A stretch of DNA of 64,000 bases from DATLZU01 sp051293835. GTDB taxonomy: Bacteria; Nitrospirota; Nitrospiria; Nitrospirales; Nitrospiraceae. The position numbers and the translations under genes are program-made. The notes under the pieces were generated by a model that did no database searches, had not been told where the DNA came from, and saw only the letters and a list, made by a program, of their open reading frames with translations. Of the stretch, positions 52,157 through 61,584 are shown piece by piece. Position 1 is the first letter of the stretch, and each line of letters opens with the position of its first letter. Where the stretch lies: contig JBPKMA010000013.1 of the NCBI GenBank assembly GCA_051293835.1, positions 10,911 through 74,910 of the forward strand, written 5' to 3'.

Positions 52157-52954
52157 ATGATTGGGCAAGCAGCTCTCGCGGTGGCTGCGGGCGTCCCCAT
52201 CGGCCTGCAACTCGGCGCGACGGGAACGGGTGGCGCGCTTCTCGCAGTGCCGATGATGGTCTATATCGCCGGTATCCCGGTGCAGCAGGCGGCGGCCATG
52301 TCGCTGGTGATCGTCGCCGCCACGGCGTTGGTGGGTGTCTGGGAGTACGGCAGGATCGGGCAAATCAGGGCCAAAGCGGCTCTGGCATTCAGTTGGACGG
52401 GTGTCATCGGGTCGTGGGGCGGCGCGTACGCCCACAAATTGGTCCGAGGCGAGGTCCTGCTGATCGGGTTCGGCATCATGCTCCTGGTCGCGCGAGCGCT
52501 CATGGTCCGATACGGTGGGCTCGCTTCGCTGCCGGAAAAGGAAAAGCCGTGCGCGGCGGCCTTTCCTCGGACATGCTGGGTAAAAGTTGCGGCCATCGGG
52601 CTCACGGTAGGCGCGGTGAACGGATTTTTCGGCGTCGGGGGCGGCTTCATGATCGTGCCGACGTTGGTGCTCGTGCTGGGATTCACGTCGCAGCCGGCGG
52701 TGGGGACGTCCTTGACGATCATCGCGCTGATCTCGCTCGGCGGGATCATCGGCCATGTGCAGTTCGGCTTGTTTGATGCGCGGCTGGCTGCCTTGGTCAT
52801 CGCGGGCAGCGTGATCGGCATCTTGCTCGGCGCACGGCTCGGCCGACTGGCGTCTCCCCAAGTGGTGAGCGCGACCGCGGCCACGATCACAGTCGGCCTT
52901 GCGCTCTGGCTGATCGTGGCGAACGTGATCAAGCTGTGGGGTCTCCAGGTGTGA
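52157..52954 (+). CDS. TauE/SafE-family membrane transporter
   Basis: Encodes 265 residues with about seven to eight hydrophobic helices in two related halves. GATGTGGALLAVPMMVYIAG and VNGFFGVGGGFMIVPTLVLV are the repeated glycine-rich TauE signatures. The family exports sulfite, sulfoacetate or related organosulfur anions or imports them. ATG 52157 is the likely start; the frame is open to 52094. It is followed after 14 nt by an OsmC gene. Confidence 0.88.
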   Translation: MIGQAALAVAAGVPIGLQLGATGTGGALLAVPMMVYIAGIPVQQAAAMSLVIVAATALVGVWEYGRIGQIRAKAALAFSWTGVIGSWGGAYAHKLVRGEVLLIGFGIMLLVARALMVRYGGLASLPEKEKPCAAAFPRTCWVKVAAIGLTVGAVNGFFGVGGGFMIVPTLVLVLGFTSQPAVGTSLTIIALISLGGIIGHVQFGLFDARLAALVIAGSVIGILLGARLGRLASPQVVSATAATITVGLALWLIVANVIKLWGLQV

Positions 52955-52968
52955 GAGGAAAGCCAATC

Positions 52969-53382
52969 ATGGTACTCACGGTCACCCATCAAGGCGGCGT
53001 GCGATTCAACATAACCAGCGGCCGGCATACGGTGGTCATTGACCAGCCTGTTGAAGATGGCGGCGAGGATGCCGGGATGAGCCCAATGGAATTGTTCGTC
53101 GGCTCGCTGGCTGGATGCGTCGGCTACTTCGTCGCGCGGTTCTGCGCACGGCATCAGATTCCTGCGGACGGGTTTACGATCGATGCTCAATGGTCTATGG
53201 CCGAACGTCCTCATCGTATCGGCGCCGTGGCGCTCCTGTTGCGGCTCCCTGTGGAAGTGACAGCCGAGCAACGAGAGCGGTTACTGAAAGTCGCACACGG
53301 CTGCACGGTGCATCAATCGCTGACCGTTCCACCGGAGGTAGAGATCACGCTTCAGACAGGTCAGCGCCAATCAGTCACATGA
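52969..53382 (+). CDS. OsmC-family protein 2
   Basis: Encodes 137 residues. MSPMELFVGSLAGCVGYFVA carries the first conserved Cys, and LLKVAHGCTVHQSLTVPPEV the second. The protein differs from the copy at 43414 and resembles YhfA/OsmC-like members. GAGAGGAAA lies about 7 nt upstream of the ATG. Close linkage with TauE/SafE and DsrE suggests a role in sulfur or peroxide handling. Confidence 0.85.
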   Translation: MVLTVTHQGGVRFNITSGRHTVVIDQPVEDGGEDAGMSPMELFVGSLAGCVGYFVARFCARHQIPADGFTIDAQWSMAERPHRIGAVALLLRLPVEVTAEQRERLLKVAHGCTVHQSLTVPPEVEITLQTGQRQSVT

Positions 53383-53775
53383 CGCGAGGATGGGCGACGG
53401 AGAGCGCGGGCTCGGGATTCTTTTCAATCGGGGCGGCGAACCATGGTTCCCATCCGGCCATCTTGACCCTCTTGCCGGCTGCTCCGGAACGTGCGAAAGA
53501 GACCGTCGCCTGCGCCCGGGCGCCTATGGGTTGTCTGGCAGGAGGAGTGCATTTTTGCGCCGCCTTCGCCGGGGTCTATGGCAAGGTGATCGCGGCGTCT
53601 ATGATGGCTGTCTCAAGGTGTGTCAAGAGGCTGGGAGATCACACGGCAGGGTCTTCTCCGGCTGTCACGCGAGTTTCGAGGTGACGCCGTCGGGAGCGCG
53701 TGACGCGTATCTCGTGAAGCGTCGCTCGGGAGATGAAAGAAACAAGACGCGCAACGAAGGACGGAGGGTTCAACA
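53383..53775 (+). other. Intergenic stretch with an unassigned frame
   Basis: About 390 bp without a recognised gene. A frame from 53390 contains several cysteines (GCSGTCER, CLKVCQE, SGCHASFE) but runs into the DsrE gene out of frame and has no family match. It may be a decayed gene. Confidence 0.3.
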
Positions 53776-54135
53776 ATGGCGACCTTTATCATTTCCGGCA
53801 GTCGCGGCACGGATGATCCGACGATGGCCACGCTGCCTTTCATGGCGGCAAAAGCGGCCAAAGAGCAGGGACACGATGTGGTGTTGTGGCTCCAGAACGA
53901 GGCTGTGGTATTGGCCCGCAAGGGTGTGGCCGATCATGTGACTGGCGTCAACCTGACGCCGCTGAAAGACTTGTTGGCTGCACTGCAGAATGCCGGCGTG
54001 GCCATCTGGGTCTGCGGGGCCTGTGCCGTCGCACGCCAGATCAGCCAGGGTGATTTGGTTGCGGGGGCGACAATCAAGGGGATGCCGGAGTACGTGCAAG
54101 CCGTCGCGGCGCGCGACAAGAGCATCGCGTTCTGA
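53776..54135 (+). CDS. DsrE/DsrF-family protein
   Basis: Encodes 119 residues. ATFIISGSRGTDDPTMATLP, the Rossmann-like DsrE opening, is followed by VWVCGACAVARQISQGDLV-like sequence (IWVCGACAVARQISQGDLVA), which holds the conserved cysteines of the DsrE fold at the expected place near the C-terminus. DsrE-type proteins relay sulfur or act in sulfur-trafficking. GGAGGG precedes the ATG. Downstream is a broken cytochrome c. Confidence 0.85.
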   Translation: MATFIISGSRGTDDPTMATLPFMAAKAAKEQGHDVVLWLQNEAVVLARKGVADHVTGVNLTPLKDLLAALQNAGVAIWVCGACAVARQISQGDLVAGATIKGMPEYVQAVAARDKSIAF

Positions 54136-54161
54136 TTGGCGAAAGGCAATCGCCAACATGG

Positions 54162-54791
54162 CCTAGGGAGGAAGGTTAGCAACGGTCGCTGTTCTGTTAG
54201 GGCTGTTTGCGCTCCCGCTGTTCGCAGCGGAACGGTCCATAATGCAACCGCGAGTGCCGACCGATCAGTTGGCGGAAGCACGGGCGTTGGAAAATCTGCT
54301 GCCGAGTTCGCCTGACATAATCGAGAAGGGCAAGGCGCTCTATCGCGGTAAAGGGACCTGTTTTCACTGCCACGGTGTGAGCGGTCGGGGCGACGGTGTC
54401 GCGGCAGTGGGGCTGGAACCTTGCTTTGCGGAAGACCGAGGATGCCGCGCACCCATGGGACCACGACACGAAAGGGAGCACAGGGGACCAGGGGGCCATC
54501 GTCCGTGAGCAATGTTGCCCCGGCTGTCTTGAGAGGGAGGTGCCCTAAGCACCAGAACAAACGCGCGAGCGGATACCGGAACAGACCCGTACGGAACAGC
54601 CGGACAAACCACAGATGGAAAGAACAGAGCGGCTGGAGCGCCATGGAGACGGCGATCTCACAGCCAAGAAGACGAAGTCCAAGACAGACGGGCAACTCCG
54701 CAAAGCGATTGTCGAGGAGGTGCCCGGCACGGCTATGGGCGCTTTTGGCAAGGCGTTCGACGGCCAACAAATAGCTGATCTGAAACCTTGA
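54162..54791 (+). pseudogene. Broken two-domain cytochrome c
   Basis: A signal peptide without a start codon (TVAVLLGLFALPLFAAERS) leads to KGKALYRGKGTCFHCHGVSG (first CxxCH). A frameshift follows after GLEPCFAED. The second domain returns as RHGDGDLTAKKTKSKTDGQL, then RKAIVEEVPGTAMGAFGKAF and DGQQIADLKP, the usual C-terminal half of a c-type heme domain, but its CxxCH has decayed. At least two indels and a start loss are required. Confidence 0.7.
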
Positions 54792-54910
54792 ATGTTCCAC
54801 GCTGTTGTGGCGGTTGGCTCAGCTTTGCGCGAGAAATAACGCAGTGCCTGACAAAGTGAGCGCCACAACGAATTCAAGTAGTTCAAACATCTTAACAAGG
54901 AGGGAATGCT

Positions 54911-55381
54911 ATGGGGACCTTGATTCCATGGGAGCCATTCACAAGGTGGGATCCGTTCAAGGAACTTGAGGAGATGGAGCGACGTCTGTCGACCTGGTTC
55001 GGCCGGCCTCTGCGCCGCCGGGAGGGGGAGAAAGAAGCCTTGACCGTCGCGGAATGGTCGCCGCTCGTCGATATTGAAGAAACCGAGAAGGAGTACCTGA
55101 TTAAAGCGGAGCTGCCGGAAATCAAGAAGGAGGATGTCAAGGTTACGGTCGAAAACAACGTGCTGACGATTGCCGGCGAACGCAAGGTCGAAAAAGAAGA
55201 CAAGGGGAAGAAGTATCATCGAGTCGAGCGCTGCTACGGCAGCTTCATGCGGAGTTTTACGCTGCCAGATGACGCGGATGGATCAAAGGTGTCTGCGGAA
55301 TACAAAGACGGCGTGTTACGCATCCACCTGCCGAAGTCCGAGAAAGCAAAGCCGAAGGCGATCGAGGTGAAGGTGGGATGA
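54911..55381 (+). CDS. Hsp20/alpha-crystallin small heat-shock protein
   Basis: Encodes 156 residues. The alpha-crystallin domain covers residues about 50-150: PLVDIEETEKEYLIKAELPE, VENNVLTIAGERKVEKEDKG and SAEYKDGVLRIHLPKSEKAK with the C-terminal anchor tail. The N-terminus is short (MGTLIPWEPFTRWDPFKELE). ATP-independent holdase. Ribosome binding site AACAAGGAGG. It sits in a region rich in broken genes but is itself intact. Confidence 0.95.
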   Translation: MGTLIPWEPFTRWDPFKELEEMERRLSTWFGRPLRRREGEKEALTVAEWSPLVDIEETEKEYLIKAELPEIKKEDVKVTVENNVLTIAGERKVEKEDKGKKYHRVERCYGSFMRSFTLPDDADGSKVSAEYKDGVLRIHLPKSEKAKPKAIEVKVG

Positions 55382-55395
55382 AGGTTGGCGGCCCG

Positions 55396-55439
55396 GCCCT
55401 GGTCAGGCAGTCCGATCGCAGGCCGCCTATGACCAGGGC
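55396..55439 (+). terminator. Hairpin after the Hsp20 gene
   Basis: GCCCTGGTCA (55396-55405) and TGACCAGGGC (55430-55439) are perfect complements, 24-nt loop, 15 bp after the stop codon. It lacks a U-tract, so termination by this alone is uncertain. Confidence 0.45.
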
Positions 55440-55679
55440 GCAGGTGGCACCGCTGTGAAGCACGACCAGCGGGCAGCGTCAGCCGCACACAACAGCGGTG
55501 ATCGAAAAGACGCGAAACTGGCGATCCGGCTCGGTTGCACTGGAGATGAAAAGTCAACGCGATGAGTTATGACCTTGCGTTCATCGTGTTAGGGCTGGGG
55601 GCTGGAGTGCGGTGACGAGACGAGGCCTTTCCTAAGCGAAGAGTATCAGCCCTTTCGGGAGGTGCTTAGACGGAATTCA

Positions 55680-56242
55680 GCAGCCTCTCGTTCGATTGGT
55701 CGCCGCTTGAGAAGGTCTCGCAACCGGATCCGGTCCTGCTCTATGACCTGTTGATCCTGGGAGGCGATCCAGCTGCGATGGCGGCCGCGCTCTCTGGCGC
55801 ACGAAAAATGCTCAAGCTCGCGCTGCTGACCTAGGGATTTCGGCGGCCAGATGACCGAAACCACGGGGATCGGCAACTACCTCGGGTTTCAGACCGTGAC
55901 CGGCTGTGAGTTGGTCGAGCGGGTCAAGCAACATGTCTTGCATTTCCCGGTTCCGATTTACCAGGGCGATCGGGCCAAAGAGCAAGCAAGGAGGACGCCC
56001 AGTTCGGGGTACGCGGCGAAAGCGGGTCCGAGTTTCGCGGGCGCACGGTGATTGTGCTACGGGCCAAGCGGGAGCGCCTGTTGAACGTGCCGGGCGGGAA
56101 AGCGCTGATTGGAAAAGGGGTGACCTACTGTACCACCTGCGATGCGCCGTTTTTCAAGGACAAGCAGGTGGTTGTGGTGGGCGGAGGCAATTCCGCCTTT
56201 ACGGCAGCCATCGATCTCTTGAAAGTGGCCAAGGAAGTGCGA
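55680..56242 (+). pseudogene. Broken thioredoxin reductase-like flavoprotein
   Basis: Fragments in the family order: DPVLLYDLLILGGDPAAMAA, QMTETTGIGNYLGFQTVTGC, FRGRTVIVLRAKRERLLNVP, GVTYCTTCDAPFFKDKQVVV and VGGGNSAFTAAIDLLKVAKE. The active-site CxxC is TTCDAP-type (CTTC). A TAG breaks the N-terminal part, several frame changes follow, and the C-terminal third is missing at the junction with the next gene. Dead. Confidence 0.75.
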
Positions 56243-56702
56243 TGGCGTTACTAAAAAAAGGAGAAAGACCGGGACGCGCTCAAGAAGACGTTCGACGCGC
56301 TTCCTCCTACCGTCACGCTTGTGATGTTCACACAAGAGATAGAATGCGACACCTGCCGGATCGCGCGCGAGCTGGTCGAGGAAGTGGGGGACTTCTCCGG
56401 AGGGTTCGCGCAACTGGACATGATTTCGTGAAGGCGCCGAGCTGGCCAAACAACATGCGTGGATAAGATCCCGGCCATCCTCGTGACAGAAGGCAAGAAC
56501 ACCCGCGTCCGGTTCTTCGGGGTGCCCGGTGGCTATGAATTCGGCTCGCTGGTTGAGGCCATCCGGCACATGGGACAGCGCGATTCCGGACTGTCCGCAT
56601 CCAAGGCGTGCCGAAGACCATCATCAATGACACCCACAGCGTGCTTGGGGCGCAACCGGAGCTCCTTGTGGCCCGAGAAGTGCTGAAGGCGATCGGGAAG
56701 GA
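56242..56702 (+). pseudogene. Broken glutaredoxin-like protein disulfide oxidoreductase (PDO-type)
   Basis: The ATG at 56242 reads MALLKKGE; an extra A in the run of seven A's (56253-56259) throws off the frame, and the next frame gives EKDRDALKKTFDALPPTVTL, MFTQEIECDTCRIARELVEE, DKIPAILVTEGKNTRVRFFG and VPGGYEFGSLVEAIRHMGQR. The second thioredoxin-like half, including its active site, is deleted. Only its end (PKTIINDTHSVLGAQPELLV, then AREVLKAIGKE) remains and lies in frame with the following nrdJ. The active site of the first half is CDTC. Confidence 0.75.
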
Positions 56703-56802
56703 ACTCCCCCTGGCCTACACAAGAGCGGCGGGGCAAGCCCGCCGGGTGTCGACGGCAACCCGAAGGACGGGCAGATTGTTGAAGCGTTCAGAGCCCCAAT
56801 TG

Positions 56803-58572
56803 ATGGTCCAGCTATCCGACAATGCGCTCCGGGTGCTGCAGGCACGGTATCTCCGCCGCGACGCAACGGGGCAAGTCCTGGAAACTCCGGAGGACATGTT
56901 CGCCAGAGTGGCGGATGCCATTGCTCAGGCTGAGGCAGCGTTCGGTCGTCCGGATCGGGTCTCGTATTGGCGCGATGAATTCTACCGGTTGATGACCACC
57001 CTCACCTTTCTGCCGAACAGTCCCACGCTTATGAATGCGCCCGGCGGACAGCTCAGCGCCTGCTACGTGCTGCCCGTCGACGACTCTATCGAGGCCATCT
57101 TTCGGGCAGTCACGGAGATGGCCTTGGTGCAACGCTCCGGCGGCGGGACCGGGTTTTCGTTTTCTCGTCTGCGCCCCAAAGGTGACTTCGTGGCATCCAC
57201 AGGCGGGGAGGCTTCAGGCCCGGTTTCCTTTATGAAGATTTTTGACTGCGCCACTGAGCACATCAAGCGTGGCGGCCGGCGGCGCGGTGCCAATATGGGC
57301 ATCTTGCGCGTGGATCATCCGGATATTCTCGAATTTATTGCCGCCAAGCTGGACGGAGTCAGCCTGCAAAATTTCAATCTGTCTGTCGGGGTGACGGATG
57401 CTTTCATGGAGGCGGTACACCAAGGAACCTCTTACGACCTTATCCATCCGAAAACCGGTCGGGTGGTCAAGCAGCTCAGAGCTACGGAGGTGTTTGAGGC
57501 GATCACCGAGGCCGCGTGGCGGACAGGCGATCCGGGTCTACTCTTTCTGGATGCGATCAACCGGGCCAATCCCACGCCGCATCTCGGCGCCATCGAGGCC
57601 ACCAATCCCTGCAGCGAGGTTCCGCTGCTGCCCTACGAATCGTGCAATCTCGGGTCTATCAACGTCGCGATCTTCGTTTCTGACAGAGGTGGATGTCCTG
57701 TGGTGGACTGGGAACAGTTGCGGGCAAGCGTCCGGCTGGCGGTTCGCTTCCTGGACAACGTGATTGAAGTGAACCACTACCCGACCCCCGAGACCTCGCG
57801 CATGGCGCGGGGCAACCGCAAGATCGGCCTCGGCGTGATGGGGTTCGCCGACCTGCTCATCAAATTAGGGCTCTCCTATGATTCCGACCAGGCGGTGGAG
57901 CTGGCCGAGCAGCTCATGCGCGCAATCGTCGAGGAAGCTCGCGCCGCGTCGCAGGCATTGGCAGAAGAGCGGGGAGTGTTCCCGAATTGGAGTGGGAGCC
58001 TCTACGAGCATCAGGGACTGCGGCTGCGCAACGCGACCTGCACGGCCATCGCTCCCACCGGCACTATCAGTCTCATTGCTGGGACTAGCGCCAGCATTGA
58101 GCCGCTGTTCGCATTGGCTTACCGGCGTCGGCATACCCTTGGCGGGGAGCGCTTGGTGGAAGTAAACAGGCTTCTCCTCGACTATTGCACCCGGCATGGG
58201 CTGAACACAGAGAGGGTGATCGCTGAGGTGCAGAAGTGTGGCCGTCTGGCCGGCGTGCCCGGTGTGCCTGATGAGGCGGCCCGTTTGTTTGTGACTGCCT
58301 TGGACATTCCCGTTGAGCGGCATCTCGAGATGCAGGCGGCCTTTCAGCACCACGTGGACAATGCCGTCTCGAAAACGATCAATCTTCCACAGGAGGCGAC
58401 GCCGACGGACGTAGCGTTGGCCTACCGGCGGGCCTGGGAACTAGGGCTGAAAGGCGTGACGATCTATCGTTATGGCAGCAAGGATTCGCAGGTGATTGAG
58501 CTCGGGATCGGAGAAGAAGCCTTTCAGTACGACCATGCCCCCACATGCGATCGACAGGAATGTCGCCTGTGA
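56803..58572 (+). CDS. nrdJ: Class II (adenosylcobalamin-dependent) ribonucleotide reductase
   Basis: Encodes 589 residues from the ATG at 56803. LSDNALRVLQARYLRRDATG is the family N-terminus. Signature sites: QLSACYVLPVDDSIEAIFRA, SGGGTGFSFSRLRPKGD, NPCSEVPLLPYESCNLGSIN, CTAIAPTGTISLIAGTSASI and SKTINLPQEATPTDVALAYR. It makes deoxyribonucleotides using a cobalamin-derived radical. The frame is open upstream to 56608 and includes the tail of the broken disulfide oxidoreductase, so a fused start is possible. Confidence 0.93.
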   Translation: MVQLSDNALRVLQARYLRRDATGQVLETPEDMFARVADAIAQAEAAFGRPDRVSYWRDEFYRLMTTLTFLPNSPTLMNAPGGQLSACYVLPVDDSIEAIFRAVTEMALVQRSGGGTGFSFSRLRPKGDFVASTGGEASGPVSFMKIFDCATEHIKRGGRRRGANMGILRVDHPDILEFIAAKLDGVSLQNFNLSVGVTDAFMEAVHQGTSYDLIHPKTGRVVKQLRATEVFEAITEAAWRTGDPGLLFLDAINRANPTPHLGAIEATNPCSEVPLLPYESCNLGSINVAIFVSDRGGCPVVDWEQLRASVRLAVRFLDNVIEVNHYPTPETSRMARGNRKIGLGVMGFADLLIKLGLSYDSDQAVELAEQLMRAIVEEARAASQALAEERGVFPNWSGSLYEHQGLRLRNATCTAIAPTGTISLIAGTSASIEPLFALAYRRRHTLGGERLVEVNRLLLDYCTRHGLNTERVIAEVQKCGRLAGVPGVPDEAARLFVTALDIPVERHLEMQAAFQHHVDNAVSKTINLPQEATPTDVALAYRRAWELGLKGVTIYRYGSKDSQVIELGIGEEAFQYDHAPTCDRQECRL

Positions 58573-58910
58573 GAGTGAGGATGAATGTGAGGCGAGCTTT
58601 TCAGGGATGTCTGCCGTGAACGCGGCGCAACCTCAGGGGCCGCCGGCTCTTATGAATCTCACCACTGTGCGGTTAACAGCCTCTGCGAATGTCGGTATTG
58701 AACAACACACGGACACATCGCGAATGATGGCTTTGGAGGAACCGGTTGCACTCGCCGGTGGTGGTTCGGAGGACCTGTACGTAGACAGTTCAGGTTTGCC
58801 GAGTGCCCGCATCGTGCTCGCGTAATTCACACGCCTGATAGCTGTCTCCCTTCGGTCCGTCCGTGCGGGCAGAAAGGGAGGACGGCCATGCGTTCGCCGC
58901 AGATCTACTG
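58573..58910 (+). other. Intergenic region after nrdJ
   Basis: About 340 bp without a recognised gene. A frame from 58496 overlaps the end of nrdJ and shows no family resemblance. Confidence 0.35.
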
Positions 58911-60470
58911 ATAAGCCGGGGGGGTGGTTTCTGCGCCTCCGCTGGAGCGTTTCTCTTGTCCAGCCTGCTTGCCGTGCTGATCGGCGGACAGCTTCCTGCC
59001 GCTATCTCCCCGCGGCTCCCCGAACCAGCCGCGGGAATTGGATTCCACTTCGCTCCTTCACCTGGGGCGACCTCGTGATCGGCCTCCTCGTCGCGGTGAT
59101 GGTCTATGTAGGCGTGCGCCTGGCGGTCCATGCGCCAGGCCGGTTCACTCTCTCTGACCGTCTTGCCCTGGTATGCCTTGCTGTCCATCGGGCGTATGCT
59201 CGTCGTCTATACACTCTCATTGCTTTTCACGCTTCCTATGGTTATGCCGCTGCCCGGTACCGGCGTGCGGAGCCTGTTCTGCTCCCTTTGCTCGGTGTGT
59301 TGAAAGTGTGTCCATTCTCTCGTTTCTGCCGGTGGTCTTGCTCAGCTTCAGCGCGATTCTGCCGCAGGCGGTGGCGGTCGAACCGTACTGATTTGTACGA
59401 GCCAGGTGTGGAACCTGACGTTCAGTTGGTACCAATCGCTTCGTACCATTTCGACGGCTTTACAAGAGGCCGGCCGGATCTTCCGCTGGAGTGCCTGGCT
59501 CCGCTTCCGGTATCTGGCGCTTCTCTTCGCCGCCATCGGGTTGCTGTGGAACAGTATGGTGAGTTGGGCTGGGGGGTCTCGATGGCCGCCGAGGTTTTTA
59601 CGGTGGGAGACTGCAACTTCCAGCTTCCGGGACTCTGATCCTATTTATTTAAAGGAAGCAGCCGCTCAAGGGAACGCGATGGCCATGGTGTGGGGCCTTG
59701 CCATGCTGATCCTAGTGATCGTCGTGTTGGATCAGCTAACGTGGCGACCGCTGCTGGCGTAGGCTGAACGCTTCAAGTTGGAGATGGTCGAAAGTCGAGA
59801 GGAGCCTGCCTCGTGGTTCTCCAACGCGCTCCGCAGCTCATACGACCGACCCTCGAACGCCTGGATGCCTGGTTTACGCGGCGGTTCCCCCTGTCGCGTG
59901 GCGCAGAGGTCCGAAAAACGTCTGCTGATCTGATTATGGCGTGCTGCCGCCGTCCTCGGAGGCTGCGCCCTGCTCTACGGGGCATACGGGCGGGGGCGTT
60001 GTTGACTACGATTGCGGCAGCCCAATGGCGGGATATTGGGGTCGGTCTCTTGGCGACGCTGGGACGCGTGCTGCCGCCTTGACCATTGCGCGAGAATGGA
60101 CTCTTCCGGTCGGCGTGACCATCGGAATGAGTCCGCAGGCGGCCGGGTGGCTGCAACCGGTGGTCCAGGTCGCGCATCCGTTCCCGCCACGGCTCTCTTC
60201 CCGATAGGCTTGCTCCTCCTGCTGGGCCTGCCCTGAGGGCTCAACATGGCGGCCATCCTCCTCAGGCTGATGGGCATGCAATGATATCTCCTGTTTAATA
60301 CGATGGCGGGGATTTCGGCTATCCCCCAGGATCTGAAGGATATGGCGGCCGTGCTGCGGTTGTCGCGCGCCGACCGCTGGCGGACGCTGCTCCTTCCGGC
60401 ATTGGTGCCGTCGCCTGCTATGGCGACGGCTGTATCGACTGGCTGAGGAACGGCTTCGCATGGAGTAGGC
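58911..60470 (+). pseudogene. Broken duplicated permease of an anion ABC transporter (COG4986-type)
   Basis: Matches the two-permease fused family in order: GFHFAP, DLVIGLLVAVMVYVGVRLAV, SILSFLPVVLLSFSAILPQA, VWNLTFSWYQSLRTISTALQ, LLFAAIGLLWNSMVSWAGG, YLKEAAAQGNAMAMVWGLAM and VVLDQLTWRPLLA; the second half ends with NTMAGISAIPQDLKDMAAVL and RLSRADRWRTLLLPALVPSP. TGA at 60234-60236 and 60282-60284 interrupt it, and six or more frame changes are needed. The family moves sulfonate/nitrate-type anions. Confidence 0.75.
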
Positions 60471-60489
60471 TGTAACCGGCAGTCCATTG

Positions 60490-61138
60490 TTTGAACTCCG
60501 CATGTTACGCATGTCTTCGGTGGGAGGGAGCAGTTCACCGCTCTTAAGGATGCATGCCTGCGCCTGCACGAGGGAGAGTTCGTGGTGCTCGTGGGACCCT
60601 CTGGGTGCGGCAAAAGCACCCTGTTGCGGATTCTGACCGGTCTTCTGCCGCCTACGGAGGGGCATGTGCTCTATCGGGGGCAGCCGATGCACGGCGTGAG
60701 CCCCCATGTGACCTTGGTTTTTCAGACGTTCGTGCTGTTTCCTCGGATGACGGTGCAGCAGAATGTAGAAATCGCACTGAAAGCGAAAGGAGTGCCGCCG
60801 GCAGAGCGAACGGCCCGCGCCACGGAGTTGCTTGACCGCGTCGGGTTGGATGGGTTTGAGTCGGCCTCTCCGCGGGAGTTGTCCGGTGGGATGCGACAGA
60901 GGGGGAGACCTTCGCGGAAGCAAGTATTCATTTGCTCAAGTCGTCGGGAGCGGCGGGCATTGACCTGGGACATGGTCCACACGGCCCCGGAGCTCGAGTT
61001 CGCGCCAGAAGAAGCTGACCGTCAGCTTGCCACATTAGTTACCTGGGGACGCTATGCCGAGTTGCTCACCTCCGATGATCAGACGGGCGTGATCGCCTTC
61101 AACCCAGCGACTAGTCCAGAGTTACAGGACTCATGTTA
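60490..61138 (+). pseudogene. Broken NitT/TauT-like ABC ATPase
   Basis: Walker A is GPSGCGKSTLL, the Q-loop LVFQTFVLF and the signature LSGGMRQR. Walker B and the switch region are missing: LSGGMRQR is followed directly by the C-terminal AAA-associated domain (PEEADRQLATLVTWGRYAEL, then LTSDDQTGVIAFNP). The N-terminus is also frameshifted (FELR to REGEFVVLVGPS). The ATPase matches the broken permease just upstream. Confidence 0.78.
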
Positions 61139-61584
61139 GTGCAATAGCCTGTTCGCTCGGATATCCGTGCCGGAACAGAAGAAACGGCCTGGACCGCTCG
61201 CTCGAACCGTGGCGTTTTGCATCAATGCTCCCTGGACCGTTGGGGTGTTTGTCCCCAATTCCCGCCAGTCCTTTCTCCTGTCGACCAACTCAACCCCGCG
61301 TTTTTATAATGGAATAATCATCGTTCCCCAGTAGTGTGGGGATAGGGCATGATCATTGCCCGATAGCAGAACAGAAAACTGTAAGGCAAGTCCCATCAGA
61401 AGACGAAACTGCAGAGGAGCACGAGCCCCGAAACCATGCACTTACCAAAGAACTCGGCGGCGATGGACGAGGGCGGTGACCTCCGAGAGTGTGTCCATGC
61501 GGGCATATCCGCCTCTGTGCTTGCTCGGCCTGTCACAAGGAGTAGATTGCTCAATCGTTGAAAGAAAAAAGAAAGGAGTGAGCC
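61139..61584 (+). other. Intergenic region before the second hemerythrin
   Basis: No supported gene in 446 bp. A small hairpin TTGGGG-(7)-CCCCAA lies at 61240-61258 and a second CCCC...GGGG hairpin near 61327-61342. Both are too weak for a firm call. Confidence 0.35.

Noticed and set aside
54808..54826. Sigma-54-like site GGTTGGCTCAGCTTTGCG before Hsp20
   Set aside because: The spacing between GG and GC is one base too short.
56253..56259. Programmed frameshift at the run of seven A's in the disulfide oxidoreductase gene
   Set aside because: The required shift is +1, whereas A-run slippage is usually -1, and the gene has further lesions and a deletion.
45685..60284. TGA read as Trp (altered genetic code)
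   Set aside because: Four TGA codons replace likely Trp, but all are in genes with additional frameshifts or deletions, and many intact genes in the window end with TGA.
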